A DNA stretch of 42,545 nucleotides, from contig JAFAIM010000058.1 in the NCBI GenBank assembly GCA_019236735.1, forward strand, positions 1-42,545, in the 5' to 3' direction. Numbering within the stretch: position 1 is the first letter of the stretch; each line of letters begins with the position of its first letter. Both the position numbers and the translations under genes were made by a program. The notes beneath the pieces are model-generated. The model had not been told where the DNA came from, searched no databases, and worked only from the letters and a program-made list of their open reading frames with translations. This stretch comes from Burkholderiaceae bacterium. Lineage in GTDB: Bacteria > Pseudomonadota > Gammaproteobacteria > Burkholderiales > Burkholderiaceae_F. This document shows, piece after piece, positions 24,901 to 33,303 of this stretch.

Positions 24901-27878
24901 GAGTACAGGCCGTGGCTGATCTCGATCTCGCCGATCCGGCGGGTCTGCTCGTATAGGGGCTGCAGGCCGGAGCTCTCCGCGGGCCACGCATCGTCCGGCG
25001 GCACCTCATCGTCGGCCCTGCCCTCCGGCTCGTCCTCCGAAGCGGCGGAAGCCGCGGAGGAGGAAGCGCGAAGCGCGGAGGAGGGGGAATCGATGCGCGC
25101 CAGCTCCACCAAATCAGCCAGTTCTTGCTCCGCCGCCGATTCACGCTCGGCGTCGCTCATCTCGTCTGCTTCGATCGGAGCTTCGGCTTCGAACGCTTCG
25201 CTGGCTGCTTCGAGCGGCTCGCCCGCCTCGCTTTCCAGCGCGTCCTCGTCCAACGTCAACTGGTACTGGCCCTGCGGGACAGCCGCGGTCGGCAGCGCCG
25301 GCGACCCTTCGGCCTCCGCGCTGCCGTCATCTTTTGGGGGTGCGTGCCCTGCCATCAAGTCCGGAATCTGATGCCCGGCGGCGGAACCGGCCTCGCGTAC
25401 GGTCTGCGCCATTTTCACCAGCGGCGCCGGGTCGATCGGCGCGTTCGGGTCAGCCGCAACCTGTTCGAGCCATCCGCGCATTTCGTCGCTTGCCTGGCGC
25501 GCCAGCCCGAGCAGGTCTTCCGTGGCCGAACGCTCCTGCGCCAGCCACAGGTTGAAACACTGTTCCACCGCCCACGCGCCGTCGGCGAAGCTGCGCAAAC
25601 CCACCATGCGGCCTGAACCCTTCAGCGTGTGGAAGCCCCTGCGCACCGTGGTCATCAGACCCAGGTCGTGCGGCTGCGCACGCAAAAGCCCTAGGTGTTC
25701 GTCGATCGAGTCGAGCACCTCGGTGCCCTCTCCCACGAAGATCTCGTGCAGTTCCTCAGCGGCGGCCGATTGGCTCGCCGGCAACGGCGCGGTCGGCTGC
25801 GGCACCGCGGGCCGGCTCGGTGTCAGCCGCTCGACCAGCTCGATCGCGGACTTGCGACCGCCGCCGCTGCGCAGGCCGACCAGCAAGCGCATCGAATCGG
25901 CCGCCAGGGCGCGCAGCGACCCGCTATCGAGCAGGTCGGCATCGTGGGCCAGCTGCGCCAGCACCTCGGCGATTTGCCGCTGGAACCCCTGGTCCTCCGG
26001 CATCACCGCAAGGCGCTCGGCAATCGCGCGAGCCTTGTCCAGCCGCTGCTTGGCGGCTGCTTCGACATTCACCGCTGGTGCCGCAGGCCCCGCTTCGTGC
26101 GCAACGTATGGCAGCTCGATCTCGTCGCCGACGCCTGGCGCGCCCGTGGCAGCTTCGGGAGCGCGAGCCAGGTCGGCCGAGAACAAGCCCGTCGTCGGGT
26201 CGTAGCGGAACATCCCGCGCGGGCGAGCCGTGTCCTGCGCCAGCGTTTCCACAAAGAATCCGATCGCGCCGAGGTTCTGCGCGATCCGCGTGAACTCTTC
26301 CTGAGTGGCCGGCGCAGAGGCGTCGGCCAGGCCGGCGACCGAATGCTGGACGTTGCGCAGCGCCGCCACCGGCTCCTCGTGCCCCAGGACCGACATCACG
26401 CCGCAGACCTGGTCTACCAGCGGCCCGATGCCGGCGAGCTCATCGCGCTGCGCCGGAGCGCGGAAGAATCGATCGAGCCGCTGCTCGATTTCGCGCAACG
26501 TGGCCTGCGTTTCGGAAACGACGGTTCCGATCGACAGGCGCTCCTGCGCGCGCCGCGCCAAATCCGACAGCCACGGGCCGGCCTCGGGCAAGGCGTGACC
26601 CTCGAGGGCGCCGTGCAGCCGCTCGATCACCTTGCGCGCGCGCGCGGTGGACTCTGGATCGAGCTGCGGCAACTCGTCGGCGCCGGTCTCGACGAACAGC
26701 AGCGCTGAGGCGACCTCCAGACCCAGTCCTTCGCGCGCAGCGGTCGGGCGCTGCGCGAAACCCTCGGTGACTCGGCCGATCCAACCCAGCACCTCGGCAA
26801 GCGGTGCCGCATGCAGACGCGTCGCGGCGACGCGGCCGTTCTCGATTTCCTGGCGGTAGCGTGCCGGGTTGGGCGCGGCGCTCGTGACCAGCTGCCCCCA
26901 TAGAGTCTTGGCTTGTGCCAGCGCCTCGCGCAGCGCTGCCAGCGCGTCCGGATCGACCGTGGTGAGCGTGGCCCGCTCGAAGTCGGCAGGGATCAGCGCG
27001 TCCAACCCGTACAGGCGCCTGATTTCGGCAACGCGCGCCACTTTCTCGTCGGAGCGCCCAACGTAGTACAGCGCGTCGACCATCAGCCGCTCGGCCACCA
27101 CCTGTCCGCCGTCGACCAGGCGGCGCAATTGCAGATTCAGGCGTGCCAGCAGTCGCTTCAGATCCAGGTCCACAATGACGCGATGCGCGTCCAGCGCATC
27201 GAGCACGCCGCGCACCACCCACCAGAAGCTGCGAGCCAGCCCGCGCTGCGGCAGGTGCTCCAGCTCGCACAGCGCGTCGCGCATCTGACGGCGCGCGCGC
27301 GCGTCGTCCGCGTTGCGCAGAAAGCCGAGCAGGCCCTCCTCATACATCACCCGGCGAATTCGCAGCTGGTCCGTTGTGAATGCGCGCGCTTCGATGTTGT
27401 GGAAGGCCGGGCGCCGCGACAGGTCCGGGAACAGCAGGTCGGCCGGGTGCACGCGTGCCGCGTGGTTCAGCAGCAGAATGTCGCGGTAGTACGGATACAG
27501 CCGGATCGGCTGGTTCGGGCGACCCGCCAGCAGGGACTCGAGGTATGCGCGCACGGCCGACAGCGCCGATTCGACGTTGCGGATCGCCGATGGCACGCAT
27601 TCTTCCGGCTTGCTTTCCCAGCGGTGCAGCAGCTGCTCGACGGCCTCGGCTACCAACGCCACACCGCGCAGGTCCAGCAGTTGCAGAGCGCCGTTGCTCT
27701 GGTGAATCTGGTTGCGCGCGTCCCGCAGGCTGTCGAGATCCTGTTTGTTGCCGAGGAATGCGCGCGTTGCGGCCACTGCGTGGCCGAAGGCGGTGCGGAT
27801 CTCGTCGATGACCCACGCGAGCGGTGCCACGTCCTGCGAGGCGCCCACCAGCTGGTTAGGATCGTGGATTTCGCTCAT
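21936..27878 (-). CDS. pilL: Pil-Chp hybrid chemosensory kinase PilL/ChpA
   Basis: This very large (1980-residue) CheA-type kinase controls type IV pilus function. Histidine-phosphotransfer-like domains come first: a degenerate one near His59 (QIHQSNGALQLL), one at His750 (FHTLKGSGRMVGL), one at His1030 (RAHSLAGISATVG) and one at His1257 (LHTVKGSARMAG), joined by acidic Ala/Glu linkers. Then follow the dimerisation helix (about 1374-1440), the ATPase with NAIVHGIEPPERR near 1565 and GRGIGMDVV near 1657, a CheW-like domain (about 1686-1810), and a C-terminal receiver with phospho-acceptor Asp1907 (VLLVDIEMPRMDGYD) and Lys1959. The start overlaps the pilJ stop by 4 bp (ATGA). It is the last gene of the pilGHIJL operon. 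Confidence 0.95.
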   Translation of the reverse strand: MSEIHDPNQLVGASQDVAPLAWVIDEIRTAFGHAVAATRAFLGNKQDLDSLRDARNQIHQSNGALQLLDLRGVALVAEAVEQLLHRWESKPEECVPSAIRNVESALSAVRAYLESLLAGRPNQPIRLYPYYRDILLLNHAARVHPADLLFPDLSRRPAFHNIEARAFTTDQLRIRRVMYEEGLLGFLRNADDARARRQMRDALCELEHLPQRGLARSFWWVVRGVLDALDAHRVIVDLDLKRLLARLNLQLRRLVDGGQVVAERLMVDALYYVGRSDEKVARVAEIRRLYGLDALIPADFERATLTTVDPDALAALREALAQAKTLWGQLVTSAAPNPARYRQEIENGRVAATRLHAAPLAEVLGWIGRVTEGFAQRPTAAREGLGLEVASALLFVETGADELPQLDPESTARARKVIERLHGALEGHALPEAGPWLSDLARRAQERLSIGTVVSETQATLREIEQRLDRFFRAPAQRDELAGIGPLVDQVCGVMSVLGHEEPVAALRNVQHSVAGLADASAPATQEEFTRIAQNLGAIGFFVETLAQDTARPRGMFRYDPTTGLFSADLARAPEAATGAPGVGDEIELPYVAHEAGPAAPAVNVEAAAKQRLDKARAIAERLAVMPEDQGFQRQIAEVLAQLAHDADLLDSGSLRALAADSMRLLVGLRSGGGRKSAIELVERLTPSRPAVPQPTAPLPASQSAAAEELHEIFVGEGTEVLDSIDEHLGLLRAQPHDLGLMTTVRRGFHTLKGSGRMVGLRSFADGAWAVEQCFNLWLAQERSATEDLLGLARQASDEMRGWLEQVAADPNAPIDPAPLVKMAQTVREAGSAAGHQIPDLMAGHAPPKDDGSAEAEGSPALPTAAVPQGQYQLTLDEDALESEAGEPLEAASEAFEAEAPIEADEMSDAERESAAEQELADLVELARIDSPSSALRASSSAASAASEDEPEGRADDEVPPDDAWPAESSGLQPLYEQTRRIGEIEISHGLYSVFLNESDEAVRALAQDVGEWRYEPERPVSPNTVRRAHSLAGISATVGLHPVHLIAEPLEALMHELAGEHGLAPALTSSQFDVLDRAIEQMRGMLLQFAAGVHPPEGSLEAAAVRELLGVVRAQIEHRHQQALGNAPAGIELVMVPPPEESPEAAAVEPPGAAAEEQVEDEETAASAEDSEEDARMLASEGAALSAAQPAQEAAQASRLVPRPESALRDELDPDLLHVFITEAHDLLPAIGIGLRSLAVNPNDREAARDLMRCLHTVKGSARMAGAMSLGELVHEMETRIESAMQLVSVPAVVIEDLQSQFDQALSLFDHLHAPPQPSPAPEADGVAAASSAEEPEAEEAELQARTAATATGARETAAEPEKPVVAPAAPAAPFIRVRADVLDRLVDHAGEVSIARSKLETEVGTLRGSLTDLTENIQRLRNQLREVEIQAEAQIQARSDQLAREAAAFDPLEFDRFSRLQELTRMLAESVEDVAMVQSTMLKGLQLADNDLSAQSRLTRELQQQLMRVRLVPFSNVSERLYRVARQTAKEVGKRVHLEIVGGTTEIDRGVLERMSGPFEHLVRNAIVHGIEPPERRLTLGKPESGELRIDVKHEGNEIIVTFSDDGAGLNLERIRQRAIELNLLDRERHVSERDLAEFVFAPGFSTAHEVTELAGRGIGMDVVRSELASFGGRILVTTEAGRGTRFTAYLPLTLAVTQVVLATVAGRRFAIPSAMVQQVRRFKASDVDAGLRDGMLAFGSSGTVVLRPLAQLLGIETPLALVGRQTPVGLLRSGEDRLAVVVDDMTPNQEVVVKNVGPQVSRLTGVLGATILGSGEIVLILNPVQLIGRAPEPSPLYVPAPVEGIDVDTEAIGATIMVVDDSLTVRRVTQRLLERQGFQVLLAKDGVDALRQMQDTMPDVLLVDIEMPRMDGYDLTRAVRSNPETQAIPILMITSRTAAKHRALAFELGVNEYLGKPYQEEELLRLIRRHLAARASA

Positions 27879-30139
27879 CCGGCTGCCACCCGGAAGCGGG
27901 CCACCGACGCCTTGAGTTCGCGCGCCAACGTGGCGAGCTGGCCGATCGACTGCGCGGTCTGGCGCGTTCCGTGCGACGTCTGTTCGGTCACCGTCAGAAT
28001 CCGCTCCATCGAGACTGCGACGCCGCCGGCGGAGCTCGCTTGCTCGGACGTGGTCTGCGCGATCCGCTCGATCAGCTCGGCGAGCTGGCGCGACACGCGG
28101 CCGATTTCGGCCAGCGCCGTTCCGGCCGCATCGGACAGCTTCGTTCCCTCGACCACGCCCTGCGTGCTGCGTTCCATTGCGGTCACGGCGTCCTGCGTAT
28201 CGGTCTGAATCGTCCGCACCAGCGCGCCGATCTGCTTGGCCGCCTCCGCCGAGCGGTCGGCCAGCCGCTGCACCTCCTCGGCCACGACCGTGAAGCCGCG
28301 CCCGGCCTCGCCGGCCGAGGCGGCCTGGATCGCCGCGTTCAGCGCCAGCACGTTGGTTTGTTCGGTGATGTCGGTGATCAATTCGACGATCTCGCCGATC
28401 TCCTGCGAGGACTCGCCCAGCCGTTTGATTCGCTTGGCCGTTTCCTGGATGTGTTCGCGGATCTCGTTCATGCCCGCGATCTGGTTGTACGCGGCGCGCT
28501 GGCCGCGCTCGGCAGCTTCCAACGAGGCGCGCGCCACTTTGGCCGATTCGCCTGCACCGGTGGAAACATCATTGATCTGCTGTGCCATCTGCAGCACCTT
28601 CTCGCCGGTGCCGCGAATCTCACGACTCTGCGATTCGGACGCCGCGAGCAGCCGGGTGGCGATGTCGCGCGCCTGCGTCGATGCGGTGTTGACCTGCTCG
28701 GCCATTCCGTTGATGCGCCCGACCAGCCCGCGCAGCTCCTCGACCGTGTAGTTGACCGAATCGGCGATCGCGCCCGTGATGTCCTCCGTCACGGTCGCCT
28801 GCACCGTGAGGTTGCCGTCGGCCACCTCCTGCAGCTCGTTCATCAGCCGCAAAATGGCAGCCTGGTTTCGCTCGTTGCGACGCTTGCTCTGCTCCTCCAG
28901 GCGCTGCAGCTCCATCATTCGCTGCTCGGACTCACCGGCGCGCCGGCGCGAATCGCCCAGCATGACTTTCGCCATCGCCAGCGAGCACAACAGAGCCGCC
29001 AGCCAGAACGCTCCCATCGCGCCAACCATTACGCGGCTCAGCTGTCCGCCGCCGGCCGCGGAGATCAGGTCGGAGGCGGCCGCGCGCAGCGACTCGGTGC
29101 TGGTCGCAATCGTGCGGGCCGCGTCCCTGGCCAGCCCGATCGACCGGGCATTGGCGAGCGCATCGGCGGAGGGCGCGAGCAGGTCGCGATGGATCTTCAC
29201 CAGCTCGGCCAGGCGGCCGCGCGTTTCGGCGTCGCTGACGGCAGTAAGGCGCATCGAGTCGCTGCCGGCGAACAGCCCGACGGTCAGGTCCCGGAACAGC
29301 GCGATGTCGTGTCCGAGCGCGGCCGCCGCATCGCTGCTGCTGGACGACCCCGAGATCATCGAGTTGGCGCTGCGGCCGATCGCTTGCGTCAGTGCCAGCA
29401 GCTGGCCGGCAGCTGCCACCTCGCGGTTCGAGCCGTTGCGTTGCACGATCGAGTTCAGGACGCCCTCGGCGAGCTCTTGCATATGCGCGGTCGACTCGTT
29501 GATCCGCGCCACGAGCTCGCTGAATGTCGCCAGGTTCTTGCGCTGCGCCGTCAGCACCGCGACGGCGCCCTGCGTCGTCTTCCAGCGCTCCTGCAACTGG
29601 GCGAGCGGCGTCTGGATGTCCGATCCGGCCGCCGGCGTTCCGCTGGCAGCGTCCCCCTCGGCGAGCGCCGCCAGGTCGCGCTCGATCTGCTCGCGGCTGT
29701 CGCTGAGCTCCTTGAATCCGTCATTGGATCCCTGCACGGCGGTCGGTGCTGCGCGTGCGAGACGGTGCGACTGCGCCTGCAGATCGTACGCGCGGGCGGT
29801 TCGCTCGCCGGCACCTGTCGATGTCGTCGCGGTCAGATACATCATGGCGGCGCCGGCGGCGACGAACAGCACCATTGTCACGCCGAGAATCCGGATCTGG
29901 CTTCCCAGCGGGCGGCGTCCGATTACCGGCAGCGGCCGGCTCAGCCAGCCTTGCAGCCCGCGTCCAGATTCGTCCAGCGGCTGCACGACCGTCGGAGGAA
30001 TCGCAAGGCGCTCGGGGCGGCGCGACCGTCGCCGCGGGGGAGCCTCGACCTTGAGAAAAGTCGGCTCGGCGCTTGCAGGCTCCTCCGGCGCCTTGGCCAG
30101 TGTGCCCTTGGGGGGCGTCAGTGGAGGGTCCAGTGCCAT
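27875..30139 (-). CDS. pilJ: Twitching motility methyl-accepting chemoreceptor PilJ
   Basis: PilJ is the transmembrane receptor of the Pil-Chp system. The 754-residue protein has an 80-residue Pro/Arg-rich cytoplasmic start and TM1 at about residues 83-103 (ILGVTMVLFVAAGAAMMYL). A helical periplasmic region follows, then TM2 at about 370-391 (VMVGAMGAFWLAALLCSLAMA), a HAMP-like segment and a long signalling coiled coil whose conserved tip is at about 586-621 (ITDITEQTNVLALNAAIQAA and GRGFTVVAEEVQRLA). The ATG at 30139 has AGGAGA 5 nt upstream, so it is preferred over an extended frame. It overlaps pilL by 4 bp and lies 78 bp after pilI. Confidence 0.95.
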   Translation of the reverse strand: MALDPPLTPPKGTLAKAPEEPASAEPTFLKVEAPPRRRSRRPERLAIPPTVVQPLDESGRGLQGWLSRPLPVIGRRPLGSQIRILGVTMVLFVAAGAAMMYLTATTSTGAGERTARAYDLQAQSHRLARAAPTAVQGSNDGFKELSDSREQIERDLAALAEGDAASGTPAAGSDIQTPLAQLQERWKTTQGAVAVLTAQRKNLATFSELVARINESTAHMQELAEGVLNSIVQRNGSNREVAAAGQLLALTQAIGRSANSMISGSSSSSDAAAALGHDIALFRDLTVGLFAGSDSMRLTAVSDAETRGRLAELVKIHRDLLAPSADALANARSIGLARDAARTIATSTESLRAAASDLISAAGGGQLSRVMVGAMGAFWLAALLCSLAMAKVMLGDSRRRAGESEQRMMELQRLEEQSKRRNERNQAAILRLMNELQEVADGNLTVQATVTEDITGAIADSVNYTVEELRGLVGRINGMAEQVNTASTQARDIATRLLAASESQSREIRGTGEKVLQMAQQINDVSTGAGESAKVARASLEAAERGQRAAYNQIAGMNEIREHIQETAKRIKRLGESSQEIGEIVELITDITEQTNVLALNAAIQAASAGEAGRGFTVVAEEVQRLADRSAEAAKQIGALVRTIQTDTQDAVTAMERSTQGVVEGTKLSDAAGTALAEIGRVSRQLAELIERIAQTTSEQASSAGGVAVSMERILTVTEQTSHGTRQTAQSIGQLATLARELKASVARFRVAAG

Positions 30140-30217
30140 GTGGTCTCCTGCGGCTTCGCGGTGCTTCGCACCCGAACGGTTCGATGCTATCGCCAAGGCG
30201 GGCGCCTCACGACAACC

Positions 30218-30772
30218 CTAAATCCCGATCGACAGGAACTGCTCGGTCGCCACCAGGCGACGCAGGTCCAGTTCGATCAGCGTGGTAGCGTCCGCATCGC
30301 GAAAGCGCTCGCGTTCCCACGGCCGCGACGGGTCGGACACATCCCCCAGCGGCTGCAGGTCCTTCAGGTTGCGCAGGCCGAATGCCCGAGTCACGATGAT
30401 CGCCGCATTGATCTTCAACGACTCGCCGAGCACAACCAACTGCAAAGACTCTTCGGGCGTCATCGGCGCCTGGCCGGCGAAGTGCATCAGGTCGATCACT
30501 CCGAGCAGGCGGCCGCGCACGTTGGCCAAGCCGCGGAACCACGACCGGGTCCAGGGCACGGGCGAGATCTCGGGCAGCGCAACGATCTCGCCGGTCGCGC
30601 TCAGGTCGAGCAGGTATCCGGTATCGGCCATCCGCACCGCCAACCGCGCCGGCTCGGCCGATTTGCCGGGTGCGGCGCGCAGTCGCTGGGCGAGCAGCGT
30701 GGAGAAGTCACGCAGGCGTCCCGCCTTGGGGCCGTCCTCGAGCTCTAGTTGCTCCTCGCCGACTCGTATCAT
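30218..30772 (-). CDS. pilI: CheW-like coupling protein PilI
   Basis: PilI links the receptor PilJ to the kinase PilL. The 184-residue protein carries a CheW domain from about residue 40: LAVRMADTGYLLDLSATGEI, then EISPVPWTRSWFRGLANVRGRLLGVIDLMHF, in which the GLANVRG turn is typical of PilI/CheW. The N-terminal arm (about 35 residues, RDFSTLLAQRL) is longer than in CheW, as usual for PilI. Its start overlaps the pilH stop by 4 bp (ATGA). Confidence 0.92.
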   Translation of the reverse strand: MIRVGEEQLELEDGPKAGRLRDFSTLLAQRLRAAPGKSAEPARLAVRMADTGYLLDLSATGEIVALPEISPVPWTRSWFRGLANVRGRLLGVIDLMHFAGQAPMTPEESLQLVVLGESLKINAAIIVTRAFGLRNLKDLQPLGDVSDPSRPWERERFRDADATTLIELDLRRLVATEQFLSIGI

Positions 30773-31134
30773 CCCAGTGCCGCGATCTTCTCGAGCAGAT
30801 CTTCAGCCTTGACCGGCTTGGTCACGTAGTCGCGTGCCCCCTGGCGAAGCCCCCAGATCCGATCGGTTTGCTGCGACTTGCTCGTGCACATGATGATCGG
30901 GATCGACTCGGTCGCCGGGTCGCGAGACAAGCGGCGCGTGAGTTGGAAGCCGTTCATCCCGGGCATGATCACATCCATCAGGATCAAATCCGGCAGCGCA
31001 TTCTTCAACTTGGCGAGCGCATCATCGGCGTTCTCGGCGGTGGTCACGCTGAATCCATGCTTCTGCAGCAGCTCGTTCAGGAAATACCGCTCGGTTGGAG
31101 AGTCGTCGACAATGAGGATCGATTTGATCGGCAT
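30769..31134 (-). CDS. pilH: Response regulator PilH
   Basis: PilH is a stand-alone receiver of 121 residues that serves as the CheY-like output or phosphate sink opposing PilG. The acidic pocket is IVDDSP (Asp10/Asp11), the phospho-acceptor is Asp54 (LILMDVIMPGMNGFQL), and the switch residues are in IIMCTSK and the conserved Lys106 (VTKPVKA). The start and close spacing within the pil operon support the name. It follows pilG after 73 bp, which hold no obvious promoter. Confidence 0.94.
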   Translation of the reverse strand: MPIKSILIVDDSPTERYFLNELLQKHGFSVTTAENADDALAKLKNALPDLILMDVIMPGMNGFQLTRRLSRDPATESIPIIMCTSKSQQTDRIWGLRQGARDYVTKPVKAEDLLEKIAALG

Positions 31135-31207
31135 GGGCGGCGGGTCTCGTTCGGGTTCGTCTCTGCGGTCTCTTGCGTCTCGGCGCAGCCAGCTGCGGAC
31201 TCAGTTC

Positions 31208-31603
31208 TCAATTCATTGAGTACTGTCGCACAGCGCTGAGCAAAGTGTCTTTCGTGAACGGCTTGGTCAGGTATTCACTGGAGCCGACCATTCGGCCGCG
31301 CGCGCGATCGAACAACCCATCCTTGGACGACAGCATCACCACCGGCGTGCGGTTAAAACGCGGGCTGCGCTTGATCAGGGCGCAGGTCTGGTATCCATCC
31401 AGCCGCGGCATCAAAATGTCGCAAAAGATGATGCTGGGCTCGTGGTCGTTGATCTTGGCCAAGGCTTCGAAGCCATCCTGGGCCAGGATCACCTGGCAGC
31501 CGGCTTGCACCAGGAAGATCTCGGCGCTTCGCCGGATCGTGTTCGAATCGTCGATCACCATGACCTTGCGACCGCGGATCTCGCTGAAGTCTTCCGCTGC
31601 CAT
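31208..31603 (-). CDS. pilG: Response regulator PilG
   Basis: PilG is the receiver that promotes pilus extension and cAMP signalling in the Pseudomonas model. The 131-residue product has VMVIDDSNTIRRSAEIFL, phospho-acceptor Asp62 (IIFCDILMPRLDGYQTCALI) and Lys114 (YLTKPFTKD). The ATG at 31603 has GGGGAG 6 nt upstream. A longer frame starting 13 codons earlier lacks a site and is rejected. It is the first gene of the pilGHIJL operon. Confidence 0.94.
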   Translation of the reverse strand: MAAEDFSEIRGRKVMVIDDSNTIRRSAEIFLVQAGCQVILAQDGFEALAKINDHEPSIIFCDILMPRLDGYQTCALIKRSPRFNRTPVVMLSSKDGLFDRARGRMVGSSEYLTKPFTKDTLLSAVRQYSMN

Positions 31604-31693
31604 GCTCACTCCCCGTACGCAGCCCAGCGGAATCCGGTGCAACCGCGTCCGGCATCAGCCCGGCCCGAATCCCGGTCCGATGCAAATTCAGCG

Positions 31694-31699
31694 ATTGTA
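31694..31699 (-). promoter_or_regulatory. Candidate -10 element of the pilGHIJL operon
   Basis: The minus strand reads TTACAATCGC here, with TACAAT about 90 nt before the pilG ATG and 40 nt after the rubredoxin stop. The -35 region (TCCGAC) is poor, so this is a weak prediction; rubA could instead be co-transcribed. Confidence 0.35.
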
Positions 31700-31739
31700 A
31701 TCACACACTAACTCGGGTCGGATGTCCGCTTCGAGCCGG

Positions 31740-31922
31740 TCACAATTCGACCATCTCGAAATCTTCCTTACGAGCACCGCATTCAGGGCAGACCCAGTTC
31801 GGGGGAATTTCTTCCCACCGCGTGCCGGGAGCAATCCCGTCCTCCGGTGCGCCGCTCGCCTCGTCGTAGATCCAGCCGCAAATAAGGCACATGAACGTGC
31901 GGGTATTTACCGTCGTTGTCAT
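31740..31922 (-). CDS. rubA: Rubredoxin
   Basis: This small Fe(Cys)4 electron carrier of 60 residues has Cys12-x2-Cys15 ([11 protein letters not shown]) and Cys45-x2-Cys48 ([11 protein letters not shown]), the four iron ligands, with the conserved aromatic core Trp17, Tyr19 and Trp43. It might start at Met11, but a ten-residue lead is acceptable. Rubredoxin beside pilG and divergent from hemL is a recurrent betaproteobacterial arrangement. Its electron partners cannot be told from the sequence. Confidence 0.95.
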   Translation of the reverse strand: MTTTVNTRTFMCLICGWIYDEASGAPEDGIAPGTRWEEIPPNWVCPECGARKEDFEMVEL

Positions 31923-31974
31923 GATTCGGCCGCGCGCGGCGAGTTCGTTAACATACCGACGACAGGATGATAGC

Positions 31975-33303
31975 TTGTACGCTCAAAAGAGGCCCATTTA
32001 CCTGCCGAATCAAGGGTTTCACCTGAACCGCAGTCAGCAGCTTTTCGAGCGCGCGCAGCGCACCATCCCCGGCGGGGTGAACTCTCCGGTGCGGGCGTTC
32101 CGCGCTGTTGGCGGCACCCCGCCGTTTATCGCCCGTGCGCAGGGCGCTCTGCTATGGGATGCCGACGGGCGGCGCTACATCGATCTGGTGGGCTCCTGGG
32201 GCCCGATGATCGTCGGGCACGCGCACCCGGCCGTGCTGCGTGCGATGCAGGAGGCGGCGGAAAACGGCCTATCGTTCGGTGCCCCGACCGAGGCCGAAGT
32301 CGAATTCGCCGAGTCGATCGTCAATCTGGTGCCGTCGATCGAGCAATTGCGGCTGGTGTCCTCTGGAACCGAAGCCGCAATGAGCGCGGTTCGGCTGGCG
32401 CGTGGCGCCACCGGCAGGGACCTCGTCGTGAAGTTCGAGGGTTGCTACCACGGGCACGCCGACGGCATGCTGGTGAAGGCTGGCTCCGGAGCGCTGACAC
32501 TCGGCCATCCGAGTTCGGCTGGTGTGCCGGCGGACGTGATTCGCAACACCCTGGTTCTCGACTACAACGACTGCCAGCAGGTACAGGACGCGTTCCGCCA
32601 GCACGGGCCGAAGATTGCTGGCGTGATCGTCGAGCCGGTGGCAGGCAACATGAACCTGGTGCGGGGCAGCGCCGAGTTCCTGGGTAGGCTGCGCCAAGAG
32701 TGCACGCGCCACGGCGCGCTGCTGGTGTTCGACGAGGTGATGTCAGGCTTCCGCGTTGCGCTGGGTGGGGCCCAGCAACTGACCGGGGTCGCTGCCGACA
32801 TCGTCGTGTTGGGCAAGGTGATCGGCGGCGGCATGCCGCTGGCGGCCTTCGGTGCGCGCGCCGAGTTGATGCGCCATATTGCCCCGCTCGGTGCCGTTTA
32901 CCAGGCCGGAACGCTCTCGGGCAACCCGATCGCGGTGGCCTGCGGCCTGGCCACTCTGCGCCTGATCCGGGAGCCCGGCTTCTACGAGCGCCTTGCGCTT
33001 CGCACCCGTAATCTTGTCGAGGCTCTCGCGCAGGCTGCAAGCGCACGCTCGATCCGGTTCAGCGCCGACTCGGTCGGTTCGATGTTCGGAATGTATTTCG
33101 CGAGCAGCGTGCCGACGAGCTATCGCGAGGTGATGCAGTGCGATCGCGAGCGTTTCAACCGATTCTTCCACCTGATGCTCGAGCGCGGCGTGTACCTGGC
33201 GCCCTCCGCGTACGAGGCCGGGTTCGTCTCGAGCGCACACGACGACGCGATCATCGCTCAGATCGTCGCTGCTGCCGGCGAAGCGTTCGATGCGCTCACG
33301 TAG
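31975..33303 (+). CDS. hemL: Glutamate-1-semialdehyde 2,1-aminomutase
   Basis: HemL is the PLP enzyme that makes 5-aminolevulinate for tetrapyrrole synthesis. It shows [12 protein letters not shown], the [15 protein letters not shown] cofactor loop, [27 protein letters not shown] and the PLP-lysine in [12 protein letters not shown]. No ATG fits the family start. I give the TTG at 31975, which has AGGA 8 nt upstream. A CTG at 32023 after AAGGG would give [12 protein letters not shown], matching homologues best; counted from there the PLP lysine is residue 265, the same number as in E. coli. An ATG at 31921 lies across the rubA start and adds 18 odd residues. Function is firm; the start is not. 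Confidence 0.93.
   Translation: MYAQKRPIYLPNQGFHLNRSQQLFERAQRTIPGGVNSPVRAFRAVGGTPPFIARAQGALLWDADGRRYIDLVGSWGPMIVGHAHPAVLRAMQEAAENGLSFGAPTEAEVEFAESIVNLVPSIEQLRLVSSGTEAAMSAVRLARGATGRDLVVKFEGCYHGHADGMLVKAGSGALTLGHPSSAGVPADVIRNTLVLDYNDCQQVQDAFRQHGPKIAGVIVEPVAGNMNLVRGSAEFLGRLRQECTRHGALLVFDEVMSGFRVALGGAQQLTGVAADIVVLGKVIGGGMPLAAFGARAELMRHIAPLGAVYQAGTLSGNPIAVACGLATLRLIREPGFYERLALRTRNLVEALAQAASARSIRFSADSVGSMFGMYFASSVPTSYREVMQCDRERFNRFFHLMLERGVYLAPSAYEAGFVSSAHDDAIIAQIVAAAGEAFDALT

Noticed and set aside
27971..30748. Very long open frame (over 900 codons) on the plus strand opposite pilJ and pilI
   Set aside because: GC-rich codon bias leaves the antisense frame open. Its translation is Arg/Gly/His-rich with no domain, and pilJ/pilI on the other strand are unmistakable.
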